Shown: positions 19,163-27,085 of the stretch, one piece after another
Layout of the letters: each line of letters begins with the position of its first letter
How positions within the stretch are numbered: the first letter of the stretch is position 1
Source: CAYXPR01 sp964467255
GTDB taxonomy: Bacteria; Pseudomonadota; Alphaproteobacteria; Rickettsiales; RGZB01
Assembly (NCBI GenBank): GCA_964467255.1
Contig: CAYXPR010000011.1
Coordinates: forward strand, 23,830-87,829
Direction of reading: 5' to 3'
Length of the DNA: 64,000 nucleotides
Position numbers and translations under genes: made by a program
The notes under the pieces: model-generated
What the model was told of the DNA's origin: nothing
The model's input: the letters and a program-made list of their open reading frames with translations, nothing else
The model's database searches: none

Positions 19163-19285
19163 ATGGCATTTTTTGTGGGTTTTTTGGCCGGATTAGGAGC
19201 AGTGGCTATCGGTTTTGCTCTTATAAAAAGCTGCCATGCCGCAACCCCGTATTTTCCCAGCTGTCAGATGGATGAGTGGTTCTAG
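19163..19285 (+). CDS. Small single-span membrane peptide (40 aa)
   Basis: ATG at 19163 opens a 40-residue frame. Its first 22 residues (MAFFVGFLAGLGAVAIGFAL) form one hydrophobic span with a small-residue face, followed by a short tail with two Cys (KSCHAATPYFPSCQMDEWF). A TGAAC..GTTCA palindrome sits just upstream and a weak AGG ribosome site precedes the start. The stop overlaps the end of the convergent ceramidase gene by 4 bases. The frame, position and operator suggest a real small membrane protein of the lipid regulon; no homologue is known to me. Confidence 0.5.
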   Translation: MAFFVGFLAGLGAVAIGFALIKSCHAATPYFPSCQMDEWF

Positions 19286-20073
19286 GCTTCTGTTTTTGTG
19301 GGAATAAGCGCTCGGCGTTTTAGGTAAAGAGCCACGGCTGCAATCGAAAATGAGGCGGCAATGTGTTTGAGGCTATGGCCGCTAACCAGTTGCCCTGTAT
19401 ACTCAAAAACACGATTGTCAAAATGCTCTAGCAATTTTGCGAGAATGTACCACAGTAGGGCGTAAGCCAAGTAGCGTATGCTGGTATAGCGCCCGGGGAA
19501 AAAGAAAAACAAGGCAGGCATTAACGCAAGGGGTAGAAACTGCACCAGCAGGTAAGGGCGCAAATCGCCATGGCCGAGTGATTCCGTGTAACTCCAATAC
19601 AAGACGCTTGCTGCGCCACAGAGAAGGAGAACTGGTAACAACAAGAACCCAGCTTTTTCATTCACCCGCTCCATCAGCAGCAATGAGAAAAATGACATGA
19701 ATGCAATGGTCATCGGCAGCCTGTCCCAGACTAGCGTATGGTTGGTGGGATTCATGTGGTAATACGCAGAACCAAGGCTAATCAGAATACTGGCGAGAAA
19801 GAAAAGCTTCCACACCATTGCTTCATAGCGAAGGGTAAAAAAGGAAGGATTCTGCTTGTTCAGAAAAATTACTTTAAGGCCCATGATACCAAAGAATGCG
19901 AAAAAGAAATTAGACGCCACGTCAAAAAAATTAGCGATGCCCAGAAAGGGCCTGACATCGGCAAAACGATGATATTCCGGGTTTTGAGCAACCGTTGGTA
20001 AAAGCAACATGGTTGCCATACAAGTGCTGATTGATACCAAGAGCAGCAGGCTATTTTTTGCTTTTTGATTCAC
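19282..20073 (-). CDS. Ceramidase-family integral membrane protein
   Basis: The 263-residue protein has about seven hydrophobic spans. It carries the family blocks YHRFADVRPFLGIANFFDVA (about residues 34-53), SAYYHMNPTNHTLVWDRLPM (about 102-121) and SGHSLKHIAA near the C-terminus, which supply the His/Asp metal ligands of the alkaline ceramidase (CREST) superfamily. Members hydrolyse amide bonds in lipids; bacterial substrates are not well defined. It overlaps the lipase-like gene by 23 bases and probably shares its transcript with tetR. Confidence 0.83.
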   Translation of the reverse strand: MNQKAKNSLLLLVSISTCMATMLLLPTVAQNPEYHRFADVRPFLGIANFFDVASNFFFAFFGIMGLKVIFLNKQNPSFFTLRYEAMVWKLFFLASILISLGSAYYHMNPTNHTLVWDRLPMTIAFMSFFSLLLMERVNEKAGFLLLPVLLLCGAASVLYWSYTESLGHGDLRPYLLVQFLPLALMPALFFFFPGRYTSIRYLAYALLWYILAKLLEHFDNRVFEYTGQLVSGHSLKHIAASFSIAAVALYLKRRALIPTKTEA

Positions 20074-20770
20074 GGATAAATTTTCCTTTTTTAAGGAAAT
20101 GGGTGGTTTGTTTAATGGCCTCAGCGTTTGTCATGATGAAGGTGTGGCTGGCTGCTATTGTGATATGGTCTTTCATGCCTTTGAGGCGTGTGCTTTGAAC
20201 ACTTACTTTGCCGTCGTCTTCCCCCGGGATAATGACCGAAGAAATGGGGTCGATGGTGCTTGTGCCCGCAATGACTCCCACAGGATAGGTGACTTTCGGC
20301 AGCGTGTTCGGAACACTATTAATTGCGGTCGTCAGTTCTTGCCCTGCGGGGCCATAAGCACGCTTAAATAGTGGGTTGTTTTTCCAGAAGTCGGCCACTT
20401 CGCTACCTTGGTTGGGCGGCCCCAACATCACCACGCGCCCCAAGTGTGTGGGTTTATATTTGGCAATAAAGGCGCGGGTTATAATGCAGCCCATCGAATA
20501 GCCGACAAAGTGAACCGTGTCTTTTTTGTTTTTCCACAGTGGCGCTGTTTGCTTGTGTACGTATTCTGTGAGCGCGGTGATGTCGTGATCGGTTGAGGGG
20601 TAGTTGATATTGTGTACCGTGTAGCCTTCTTTTTCCAAGGCGCTGGCAAGCTTGTCCATAGAGCTGCTGGTGCGGGCAATGCCATGCAGCACGATGACAT
20701 GTTCAGCCGCCAGTAAAGGCATTGGCATAAGGCAGAGAAAAATAAACAGGCATATAAACCATTTACGCAT
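20051..20770 (-). CDS. Secreted alpha/beta hydrolase, lipase-like
   Basis: The 239-residue protein has a signal peptide (MRKWFICLFIFLCLMPMPLLA). It then has the oxyanion strand VIVLHGIART, the nucleophile elbow GYSMG (Ser about 92), an acidic segment IPGEDDGKVSV and a His in ASHTFIM, the order of a lipase catalytic triad. It probably acts in the periplasm on lipids or esters. The start at 20770 overlaps the tetR end by 8 bases, so it is co-translated with the regulator, and the ceramidase gene follows. Confidence 0.82.
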   Translation of the reverse strand: MRKWFICLFIFLCLMPMPLLAAEHVIVLHGIARTSSSMDKLASALEKEGYTVHNINYPSTDHDITALTEYVHKQTAPLWKNKKDTVHFVGYSMGCIITRAFIAKYKPTHLGRVVMLGPPNQGSEVADFWKNNPLFKRAYGPAGQELTTAINSVPNTLPKVTYPVGVIAGTSTIDPISSVIIPGEDDGKVSVQSTRLKGMKDHITIAASHTFIMTNAEAIKQTTHFLKKGKFIRESKSKK

Positions 20771-21341
20771 GGCGCCGTACCCCACTTAGATACGCATCAA
20801 TCAATGCCTGAGCGAGCACGGCCGCGGATTCAGATTTTGTGGTTTCCAGTGTTCCATTCAGCGAAAGGGAACAAATGCCGTGAATGCTGGCCCAAAGCAC
20901 TTTTGCAGATTTTCTGAGCGCCTTTTTATCGACCTCTATTTCTTTTGTTAAGAGTTGTTCGGCAAGCGAGAACATGCGGTCGATGCGGGCTTGATACCAC
21001 CCCGGTAAAGCGCTCGATGTTTTGCGTGTGTGCTCAAAAAGCATATTCCACACATGTGGGTTAGCGCCCGCAAAGCGAAGATAGGCTTTTGCTAACGCGC
21101 TGATAGAGCGGGCGGACTTCATTTCATCATGCATGGCGTCGAGCGTGCGGGCATTAACGTGTAAAATAACATCATCAAGGTTATCAAACAGATTATAGAG
21201 TGTGCCTAAAGCATAGCCGACTTCTGTGCTGATGCTACGCGCCGTGAGTGCAGAAAAGCCCTGGCTGCGAACAATTTTTTCCGCCGCATTCAGGGTTTTT
21301 TCTTTGAGCACATCGTGTGGTTGGCGTGGCTTTTTGGCCAT
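20763..21341 (-). CDS. TetR/AcrR family transcriptional regulator
   Basis: The 192-residue protein has an N-terminal helix-turn-helix (about residues 12-60; SALTARSISTEVGYALGTLY, then NLFDNLDDVI), the standard TetR layout, and a longer helical ligand-binding part including WNMLFEHTRKTSSALPGWY. TetR proteins repress promoters until a ligand binds. A TGAACAATGTTCA palindrome lies 45 bases before its start, so autoregulation is likely. Its neighbours suggest a fatty-acid or phospholipid ligand. Confidence 0.88.
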   Translation of the reverse strand: MAKKPRQPHDVLKEKTLNAAEKIVRSQGFSALTARSISTEVGYALGTLYNLFDNLDDVILHVNARTLDAMHDEMKSARSISALAKAYLRFAGANPHVWNMLFEHTRKTSSALPGWYQARIDRMFSLAEQLLTKEIEVDKKALRKSAKVLWASIHGICSLSLNGTLETTKSESAAVLAQALIDAYLSGVRRHA

Positions 21342-21385
21342 AAGGCTATTCCTTGCGGTTATGGGGAGTGATTCTACATCAAAAC

Positions 21386-21398
21386 TGAACAATGTTCA
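21386..21398. promoter_or_regulatory. TetR-type operator, copy 3 (tetR/ydbH divergent promoter)
   Basis: TGAACAATGTTCA lies between the divergent starts of tetR (21341) and ydbH-like (21443), identical to 19081-19093. It can control both the tetR-lipase-ceramidase unit and the ydbH-ynbE-ydbL unit. Confidence 0.72.
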
Positions 21399-21442
21399 AT
21401 TACTATTGCATAAATCGTGCGGCACTGTATACTTTAAGCCAT

Positions 21443-22816
21443 ATGAAAAAATGGATTACCATCTTTTTTATTTTAGTGATAGCTGCCGCAGGCACGGTGG
21501 TGCTTTTATGGCAAAAGCTGCCCTATAAAAATGCTGCAGCCCGCCACGTTGTGGCGCTGCTTGAAAAAGAAGGAATTACAGTAAAATCACTTCAGGTGGA
21601 ATATCTGTCTGCAGATAAAGCGGTGCTGAAGGATATTGAATTGGGTGCTGAGGAAGCATTCACCATCAAACAAGTGGATGTTTCTTATAATCCTCTTTCG
21701 CGAACTCTTACCAGTGTGGAAATAAAAGGCCTAACCCTCAATGCATATCAAAAAAACAATGCGTGGGTGTTGGGTGGCCTTGAGGTGCTGCTGGGGCGCC
21801 CGAAAACAGAAGCCTCGCCAACAGAATTGCCTTTAACACAAGTTGCGTTAGCTGCACTGTTTCTGCCGGGTAGCTTACAAATAACCGATAGCGTATTGAA
21901 TGTGAGGGGCGTTGCTTTGAAGGCTTCCATACCGTTTGAAGCGTCGTATGCCTATGCTCCGGTGCCAACGCTCACTGTCTCTAGCTCACGGATTGCTATA
22001 GAGCAGAAGCCATATACGGTGGATATGGAACCAGTGAAGATGACATTGATTTTAGAGGAAGCCGCAAAAATATGGAATGGTACGATTAATTCCCCAAAAA
22101 TTGTAGCAGCAGGACTGCCGCAACCTTTACCGGAAGCAAAACTCGAAGGAAGTCTTGTTCTGAATCATGAAGGATTCGCCGGCAACTTTCATCTTAAAAC
22201 AAAAGGCGAAGAAGAGTTAAAGCTTGCTCTGGATATGCCCATAAAAGCTCCGGAAAAAACACTGCTGACGGTAAACCATTTTGTTATGCCGTGGGGCGGT
22301 GGGCGCATCAGCGCAAAATCCGTTAAAGTTCCACTGGCAATGGATAGGTCTATCGACATTGCCCTGCGCCTAGACGATGTAGACGTGGAAGCGCTTTTGA
22401 GCGCTGCGAGCCAAGGTAAAGTGCAGGGCACGGGTAAAATGAGCGGTGTTTTGCCGATTACCTATTATCCCGATGGAAAGATTGTGCTAGGCGAGGGCGG
22501 CGCGGAAGCGATTGAAAGTGGTACAATTTCGCTTTCGCCGGATGCATTGCCTGCGCAAGGCGGTGCAGAGCTGGATGTGCTGAAGGCGGCTTTGCAGAAT
22601 TTTCACTATACTTCCCTTAAAATTAAGGTATCGTCAGACGCAGGAGATAAGTCGCTGATTAGCCTTGCTTTGGAAGGGCAAAACCCTGACGCTTTTGAGG
22701 GGCGGCCCGTAAAACTAAACGTGAATTTAACCGGCGATATTCTCCCTTTAATTCAGCAGAGCCTGCTGCCGATGAATGACTTCAGGCAATTGCTCCACAC
22801 AGAGGATAAGCAATGA
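21443..22816 (+). CDS. ydbH: YdbH-like AsmA-family intermembrane protein
   Basis: The 457-residue protein has an N-terminal signal anchor (MKKWITIFFILVIAAAGTVV) followed by a long beta-rich region of the AsmA/YdbH type. YdbH, with YnbE and YdbL, forms a periplasm-spanning phospholipid transport bridge in E. coli. The following two genes are clear ynbE and ydbL homologues, which fixes the assignment. It is about half the length of E. coli YdbH, so the bridge would be shorter or built from more units. The end overlaps ynbE by 4 bases. Confidence 0.78.
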   Translation: MKKWITIFFILVIAAAGTVVLLWQKLPYKNAAARHVVALLEKEGITVKSLQVEYLSADKAVLKDIELGAEEAFTIKQVDVSYNPLSRTLTSVEIKGLTLNAYQKNNAWVLGGLEVLLGRPKTEASPTELPLTQVALAALFLPGSLQITDSVLNVRGVALKASIPFEASYAYAPVPTLTVSSSRIAIEQKPYTVDMEPVKMTLILEEAAKIWNGTINSPKIVAAGLPQPLPEAKLEGSLVLNHEGFAGNFHLKTKGEEELKLALDMPIKAPEKTLLTVNHFVMPWGGGRISAKSVKVPLAMDRSIDIALRLDDVDVEALLSAASQGKVQGTGKMSGVLPITYYPDGKIVLGEGGAEAIESGTISLSPDALPAQGGAELDVLKAALQNFHYTSLKIKVSSDAGDKSLISLALEGQNPDAFEGRPVKLNVNLTGDILPLIQQSLLPMNDFRQLLHTEDKQ

Positions 22817-23016
22817 AAAAACAGACCGCAAAAAATATGATTCTGATGCTGGCGCTCTTTGTGCCAGCGCTGATGGCATGCACACCGCAGGTGCAGCTTG
22901 CTGCGCCGGATAAGCCGGTGGAAATCAATTTGAATGTGAACATCGAACATCGCATCAAAGTTGAAATCGAAAAAGACGTCAAAAAGGCAATTACAAGCAA
23001 TCCTGATATATTCTAG
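22813..23016 (+). CDS. ynbE: YnbE family outer-membrane lipoprotein
   Basis: This 67-residue lipoprotein has lipobox LMACTP (Cys about 23) and the conserved tail KPVEINLNVNIEHRIKVEIE, diagnostic for YnbE. In E. coli, YnbE oligomerises with the C-terminus of YdbH by beta-strand addition at the outer membrane. It overlaps ydbH by 4 bases (ATGA-type), and ydbL follows after 14 bases. Confidence 0.88.
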   Translation: MKKQTAKNMILMLALFVPALMACTPQVQLAAPDKPVEINLNVNIEHRIKVEIEKDVKKAITSNPDIF

Positions 23017-23030
23017 TGTTGGAGAGTATG

Positions 23031-23369
23031 ATGAAAAAATATACACGTATTATGTCGACCGCTGCCGTAGCGCTGCTGATTTCTGCGGCATCGTTCCCTG
23101 TATTTGCACTTGATTTACAGCAGGCCCGCACAGGTGGTCAGTTGGGCGAACAGGCAGATGGCTATGTGGCTGTGTTACAGCAAAGCCCAGAAGCCAAAGA
23201 ACTTGCGGCACAAGTGAACCAGCGCCGCCGCGAAGAATATCAGCGCATTTCAAAAGAAAACGGCCAGCCGGTAGACATCGTTGGGAAGCTTGCGGCCGAA
23301 CAGATTGTGCAGAAATTGGCACCGGGTAGCATGTATCAGGGTGCTGACGGTAGCTGGAAGAAGCGCTAA
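23031..23369 (+). CDS. ydbL: YdbL family (DUF1318) periplasmic protein
   Basis: This 112-residue protein has a signal peptide (ending near FPVFALDL) and the DUF1318 block LGEQADGYVAVLQ...VNQRRREEYQ. YdbL is a periplasmic partner that prevents excess YdbH-YnbE assembly in E. coli. I chose the second of two adjacent ATGs (23031) since GGAGAG is then 4-5 bases away. It is the last gene of the plus-strand lipid-transport operon and converges with the following lipoprotein gene. Confidence 0.86.
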   Translation: MKKYTRIMSTAAVALLISAASFPVFALDLQQARTGGQLGEQADGYVAVLQQSPEAKELAAQVNQRRREEYQRISKENGQPVDIVGKLAAEQIVQKLAPGSMYQGADGSWKKR

Positions 23370-23373
23370 TCGC

Positions 23374-24099
23374 TTACTCGCTGACCACTTCGTAAATCAG
23401 CACTTCGCCATCGGCCTTGTGCACTTTGATTTTTACCGACTTATACCGGATATACTCTGAGTTAGCAGGGTAAGTGAGCGCTTCTGCCATGTTGGGGAGT
23501 GGCGCGCCCTGTTCCGTGTATTGCTTCTGCGATAGGTTAATCTGGTTGTTGGAAAAGCCGCTGTAAATCAGTTCCACCCATTCTTGAAAGTCGCGGCGCA
23601 GCACATCACCCGGGCGGGAGATTTGAACGCGTGCATTGACGGGGCTAACATTCACCAATGTTTCCACTTTGTTCCCTGGGGCGATGACTTTGTTGCTGAC
23701 AAGGCCGGTTTCATCCATCAGGATTTGATAAGGCTCTTCTTCAAACATCACCTCAATGGCGCTGTAGCGTTTGCCATCGACTTCCACCTGATAGGTGGCG
23801 GGGTAGGCAACACCCTGCTTTAACATGAAGGAAATACGCGGCGAGCTGACAGAAATATCCATGGTTGGGATGCCGGCGTATTTATCCTGAATGCTGACGA
23901 GGTACGCCTTGCGCTGGATAACAGGCTGACCGACATAAGAGGTTTGAATTTGGCCAATAACATAATTTTTTTCAGCCTCCACGCGCTGCGTGCTTTGAAT
24001 GGCTTCGGTGGGTGCGATATCAATCCGGGTCATTTTTGCGGAGGTAGCACACGCTGAAAGCAGCAGGCAGATGCAAACGATAGAATAATGTTTAGCCAT
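23374..24099 (-). CDS. Lipoprotein of unknown function
   Basis: The 241-residue protein has a lipoprotein signal (MAKHYSIVCICLLLSACATS, Cys about 18). The mature part looks beta-rich, with many V/I/Y alternations, for example TYQVEVDGKRYSAIEVMFEE. No domain is recognised. The start at 24099 is divergent from the next lipoprotein gene, with 78 bases between for two promoters. It is probably anchored in the outer membrane, given Ala at +2 rather than Asp. Confidence 0.65.
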   Translation of the reverse strand: MAKHYSIVCICLLLSACATSAKMTRIDIAPTEAIQSTQRVEAEKNYVIGQIQTSYVGQPVIQRKAYLVSIQDKYAGIPTMDISVSSPRISFMLKQGVAYPATYQVEVDGKRYSAIEVMFEEEPYQILMDETGLVSNKVIAPGNKVETLVNVSPVNARVQISRPGDVLRRDFQEWVELIYSGFSNNQINLSQKQYTEQGAPLPNMAEALTYPANSEYIRYKSVKIKVHKADGEVLIYEVVSE

Positions 24100-24177
24100 A
24101 AAAATCCATTAACACTGGTAATTGAGGTGAGGCGTGAGTATATAAACCTATAAGCCCATCAAGCAATAGGATTTACC

Positions 24178-24543
24178 ATGCAGAAAATATTGAGCCTGTT
24201 TAGCGTTATAATATTGGTCAGCGCGTGCGCGCCCAAAAGCGTTCACGACTTGGGTGAAGTGGATAAACGGAAGCTTGATAGCATGTTAGAAGAGCGTAAT
24301 CGTTGCCTCGTCACGCAGGTGCAGCAGCTGGATGATGGTGTGACCGATGCCAGTAAGATTGGTGAAATTGCCTCTTCCAAATGCGGCTTTTATGAAGAAA
24401 ATATCCAGCAAACGCTGATGAAGGACTTTGGCATGGAATTGGGGACAGCATGGGCGTATGTGAATAATCTACGTATGCAAACCCCCACGCAGCTGGCCGA
24501 AGCGGTTTTAATGAACCGTAAAGCTAAACAAACAGGCCAATAA
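24178..24543 (+). CDS. Small lipoprotein, function unknown
   Basis: The 121-residue protein has a lipobox (VSACAPKS, Cys about 17) and a mostly helical mature part with two further Cys (RNRCLVT and SSKCGFY) that could form a disulphide in the periplasm. No family is recognised. The stop is 27 bases before the small acetyltransferase gene, so the two may be co-transcribed. Confidence 0.62.
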   Translation: MQKILSLFSVIILVSACAPKSVHDLGEVDKRKLDSMLEERNRCLVTQVQQLDDGVTDASKIGEIASSKCGFYEENIQQTLMKDFGMELGTAWAYVNNLRMQTPTQLAEAVLMNRKAKQTGQ

Positions 24544-24570
24544 TTGGCTTTAGTATCTGGAGGTTTTGTG

Positions 24571-24849
24571 ATGGAAAAAGCCTTTAGAAAAAATGAAAGC
24601 AAAAGCCGGTATGAGCTGGCAGTAGGCGAGCATGTGGCCTTTGCCGATTACCGACGTGAAGGCCATGTGGTGCAGATACTGCATGTAGAAACACCGCCGG
24701 AACTACGGGGTGGTGGTGTAGCAGGGCAATTGATGGCAGGTGTGGTGGAAAGTGCGCGCGCCGAAGGCCTCAAAATATATCCCATATGTTCGTATGCCGT
24801 GGCATGGTTCAGACGCCACACAGAGCATGGTGATATTTTGAAGTCGTAA
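24571..24849 (+). CDS. NATD1-type small GNAT acetyltransferase
   Basis: The 92-residue protein matches the short GNAT (YjdJ/NATD1) form. It has the acetyl-CoA loop ELRGGGVAGQLMAGVVE (about residues 49-65) and the end motif KIYPICSYAVAWFRRH. Such minimal GNATs acetylate unknown small amines or proteins. The start at 24571 is set by CTGGAGG eight bases upstream. It converges with the PhnA-like gene with three bases between. Confidence 0.82.
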   Translation: MEKAFRKNESKSRYELAVGEHVAFADYRREGHVVQILHVETPPELRGGGVAGQLMAGVVESARAEGLKIYPICSYAVAWFRRHTEHGDILKS

Positions 24850-24852
24850 ACC

Positions 24853-25071
24853 CTACGCCTTTTTCACGAAGCAGGATTTCAGCACCAAGCCTTTGATGTT
24901 TTCAGCGCGGCCTTCGATTTCTTCCGGGTCGTTCGTGAGGCGGATGTTCTTCACCACCGTGCCACGCTTTAAGGTGGCGTTTGCGCCTTTTACCTTAAGG
25001 TCTTTAATCAGGCATACGGAATCGCCATCTTTCAGTTCTGCGCCGTTACTGTCTTTGGTGATGTCGTCCAT
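24853..25071 (-). CDS. PhnA/YjdM C-terminal domain protein (alkylphosphonate utilisation family)
   Basis: The 72-residue protein is the SH3-like PhnA domain: VKDSNGxxLxDGDSV-like start (TKDSNGAELKDGDSVCLIKD), LKRGTVVKNIRLTND, and IKGLVLKSCFVKKA at the end. E. coli YjdM also has an N-terminal zinc ribbon, which is absent here. The role in phosphonate use is only inherited from the name; the real function is uncertain. It lies 17 bases after the Bcr/CflA transporter gene. Confidence 0.83.
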   Translation of the reverse strand: MDDITKDSNGAELKDGDSVCLIKDLKVKGANATLKRGTVVKNIRLTNDPEEIEGRAENIKGLVLKSCFVKKA

Positions 25072-25088
25072 GAGGATGCCTTTCTTTA

Positions 25089-26294
25089 TTATACGGGGCG
25101 GGGTGTGTGGTCAGCATAGCGCATCGCGATAATGGATAAAATGCCCAATATCAAGAAGCCAGCGGCAATTGGAATCAGCGTGTTGTTATAGAGCTGGCCG
25201 ATGAGAGCACCGAGCGGAATAGCAATGGCTGAGGAAATGGCACCAATCACGGCGGAGGCGATGCCGGCGATATGCCCCATCGGCTCCATGGCGATGGAAT
25301 TTAAATTCCCGAACATCAGCCCGAAACAGAAAAATAACGTGCCGACATAAGTAAGGAACATCCAGAGTTGCACGGTTATCAGCAGGTTCACGCCTAAAAA
25401 TAAAAATGAGGCAGCGATGAGCGTAAGTGCCGCACGGTAGCAGATATAACGCATGCCCAATTTTTCTACGAACTTTGAGTTCACGAGCGAAGAAACGCCA
25501 AACACCAGCGCCAGACAGCCGAAATAGACTGTGAACAGCGCACCTGTGTTGAACTGCACTTGAAAAATCTGCTGGCAGGAGTTGAGGTAGCCAATCAGGC
25601 TGCCGAAAATAAGCCCCACGCATACGGTGTAGCCGATGGTGATACGATTGCTGACGACTTCCTTAAAGCCATGAAGAATTGATGCCCACTTGAAGGGAAT
25701 ACGGTTTTCTGGCGCCAGCGTTTCATCAAGCCGGAGGAAAAGCCACAAGCCCACTACGATAGAATAGATGATATAGAGCAGAAAAATATAACGCCATGAG
25801 GCGATGAACAAAATGCCCTGTCCGAGTGTGGGTGCAATGGCGGGTACCATGATAAAAATCATCATGACGAGGGACATCACCCGCGCCATCTCGCGGCCGC
25901 TATATTTATCGCGCACGATAGACATGGTGGAAACATAAGGCCCTGCAACACCCAAGCCCTGAATAAAGCGGCCTACGAGCAATAGGGTAAAGCTGGGGGC
26001 TAGAAAGCAGATGACGCTGCCTACAAGGTAAAAACCAATGCCGAGATAGAGCACTTTTTTGCGGCCAATAGCATCAGAAAGAGGGCCGCAGACGAGTTCG
26101 CCCAGCATCATGCCGATGAAGATAAAGCTCACAACGTACTGCACGTGGTTCTGGTGCGTCACCTGAAGGTCGGCACCGATAATGCCAAGCGCGGGCAGCA
26201 TCGCATCAATCGAGATGGCAACGATGGACATCAACACCGCCATCAGAATCGTAAATTCTTTAGTGCCGACGGTACGAGGTTTTACATTCTTCAT
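25089..26294 (-). CDS. MFS transporter, Bcr/CflA drug-efflux family
   Basis: This 401-residue protein has 12 hydrophobic spans, the MFS loop GPLSDAIGRKKVLYLG (about residues 70-85) and PYVSTMSIVRDKYSGREMARV, as in Bcr/CflA proteins. It would export drugs or metabolites through the inner membrane by proton antiport. The start ATG is three bases from the end of the upstream small secreted protein gene, so they are likely co-transcribed. The substrate is not known. Confidence 0.85.
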   Translation of the reverse strand: MKNVKPRTVGTKEFTILMAVLMSIVAISIDAMLPALGIIGADLQVTHQNHVQYVVSFIFIGMMLGELVCGPLSDAIGRKKVLYLGIGFYLVGSVICFLAPSFTLLLVGRFIQGLGVAGPYVSTMSIVRDKYSGREMARVMSLVMMIFIMVPAIAPTLGQGILFIASWRYIFLLYIIYSIVVGLWLFLRLDETLAPENRIPFKWASILHGFKEVVSNRITIGYTVCVGLIFGSLIGYLNSCQQIFQVQFNTGALFTVYFGCLALVFGVSSLVNSKFVEKLGMRYICYRAALTLIAASFLFLGVNLLITVQLWMFLTYVGTLFFCFGLMFGNLNSIAMEPMGHIAGIASAVIGAISSAIAIPLGALIGQLYNNTLIPIAAGFLILGILSIIAMRYADHTPRPV

Positions 26295-26296
26295 GA

Positions 26297-26671
26297 TTAA
26301 TTTTTTGCCGTAGAGAGCTTTACAGAAATACCATTGCTATGTGCGGCTACACCTTTGTTTGGCTTGGAACGGGCAACACATTCTGCATCGCCGGAATCAG
26401 GCCCCGTGTCGCAGCAACCACGAGAAAGGATGACGGGTATTTCTTTGCCCAGCGGGTGCTGGCATAAAGCAGGATCGCTGGCATAACCGAGCACGGCGCC
26501 GCCAGCATGCAGTATGCAACCTTTTTTGAATTCGCTGCCATTGCCGTCAAACACGGGCGCATCAATTTTTTCAAGCGTCACCGTTTTTGTTTCATCGGGC
26601 GAGGGCATGCAACTGGCGTGTGCAGTACTCACGCAGAAAAGAAACAATAAAGCTAAAATGAGAAATTTCAT
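26297..26671 (-). CDS. Small secreted Cys-containing protein, function unknown
   Basis: The 124-residue protein starts MKFLILALLFLFCVSTAHAS, a clear signal peptide. The mature part has seven Cys residues, including SRGCCDTGPDSG, suggesting disulphides in the periplasm. No family is recognised. The start at 26671 is 19 bases from the tRNA-Phe 3' end, and the transporter gene follows, so its promoter must lie within or beyond the tRNA; read-through from the tRNA promoter is possible. Confidence 0.6.
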   Translation of the reverse strand: MKFLILALLFLFCVSTAHASCMPSPDETKTVTLEKIDAPVFDGNGSEFKKGCILHAGGAVLGYASDPALCQHPLGKEIPVILSRGCCDTGPDSGDAECVARSKPNKGVAAHSNGISVKLSTAKN

Positions 26672-26689
26672 ATCTGCGCCTATGTAAAA

Positions 26690-26765
26690 TGGTGCCCGGA
26701 GCCGGAATCGAACCAGCGACACAGGGATTTTCAATCCCTTGCTCTACCAACTGAGCTATCCGGGC
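26690..26765 (-). tRNA. tRNA-Phe (GAA), copy 1
   Basis: A 76-base gene on the minus strand with a GCCCGGA/TCCGGGC acceptor stem, a D arm starting TAGCTCAGTTGGTAGAGC, an anticodon loop ATTGAAAAT (GAA), a T arm GGTTCGATTCC and encoded CCA. Its body equals the other two tRNA-Phe genes except in the acceptor stem. The 5' flank shares CTTCTTTTATAAACCTA with the copy at 30856, probably a promoter. Confidence 0.95.
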
Positions 26766-27085
26766 ACTTTGGAAGCTATACCCGCACTCTGAAAGAGAGC
26801 GTAAGAGGGTAGGTTTATAAAAGAAGATAATCGGGTTGTCATCAACTTTATTACGGGATTCCCTGTAGTAAGGATGCCAATAACTAGCTGATAAATAGTC
26901 TATTTTAAGAGGCCGCATCGGATGTTTTTTGTAACAGGATATGCTTTTCGGCAGAGCAGACATAGAAAGGTATTATATGCTGCAGGAGTCCGAAATAATG
27001 TAGGCGTAAAGCGTAACTCCAGCTTGACCGCGGGCACTTAAACGACTATTTCTCTGGCCTCTTCATTTTACCCCCTCATTTTTTC
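26766..27085. other. Intergenic region between tRNA-Phe and the ABC-F gene
   Basis: These 320 bases hold the divergent control regions of tRNA-Phe (left) and the ABC-F gene (right). A conserved tRNA-Phe promoter-like block lies near 26806-26822 (reverse of CTTCTTTTATAAACCTA). I see no further gene, repeat or clear riboswitch. Confidence 0.5.
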
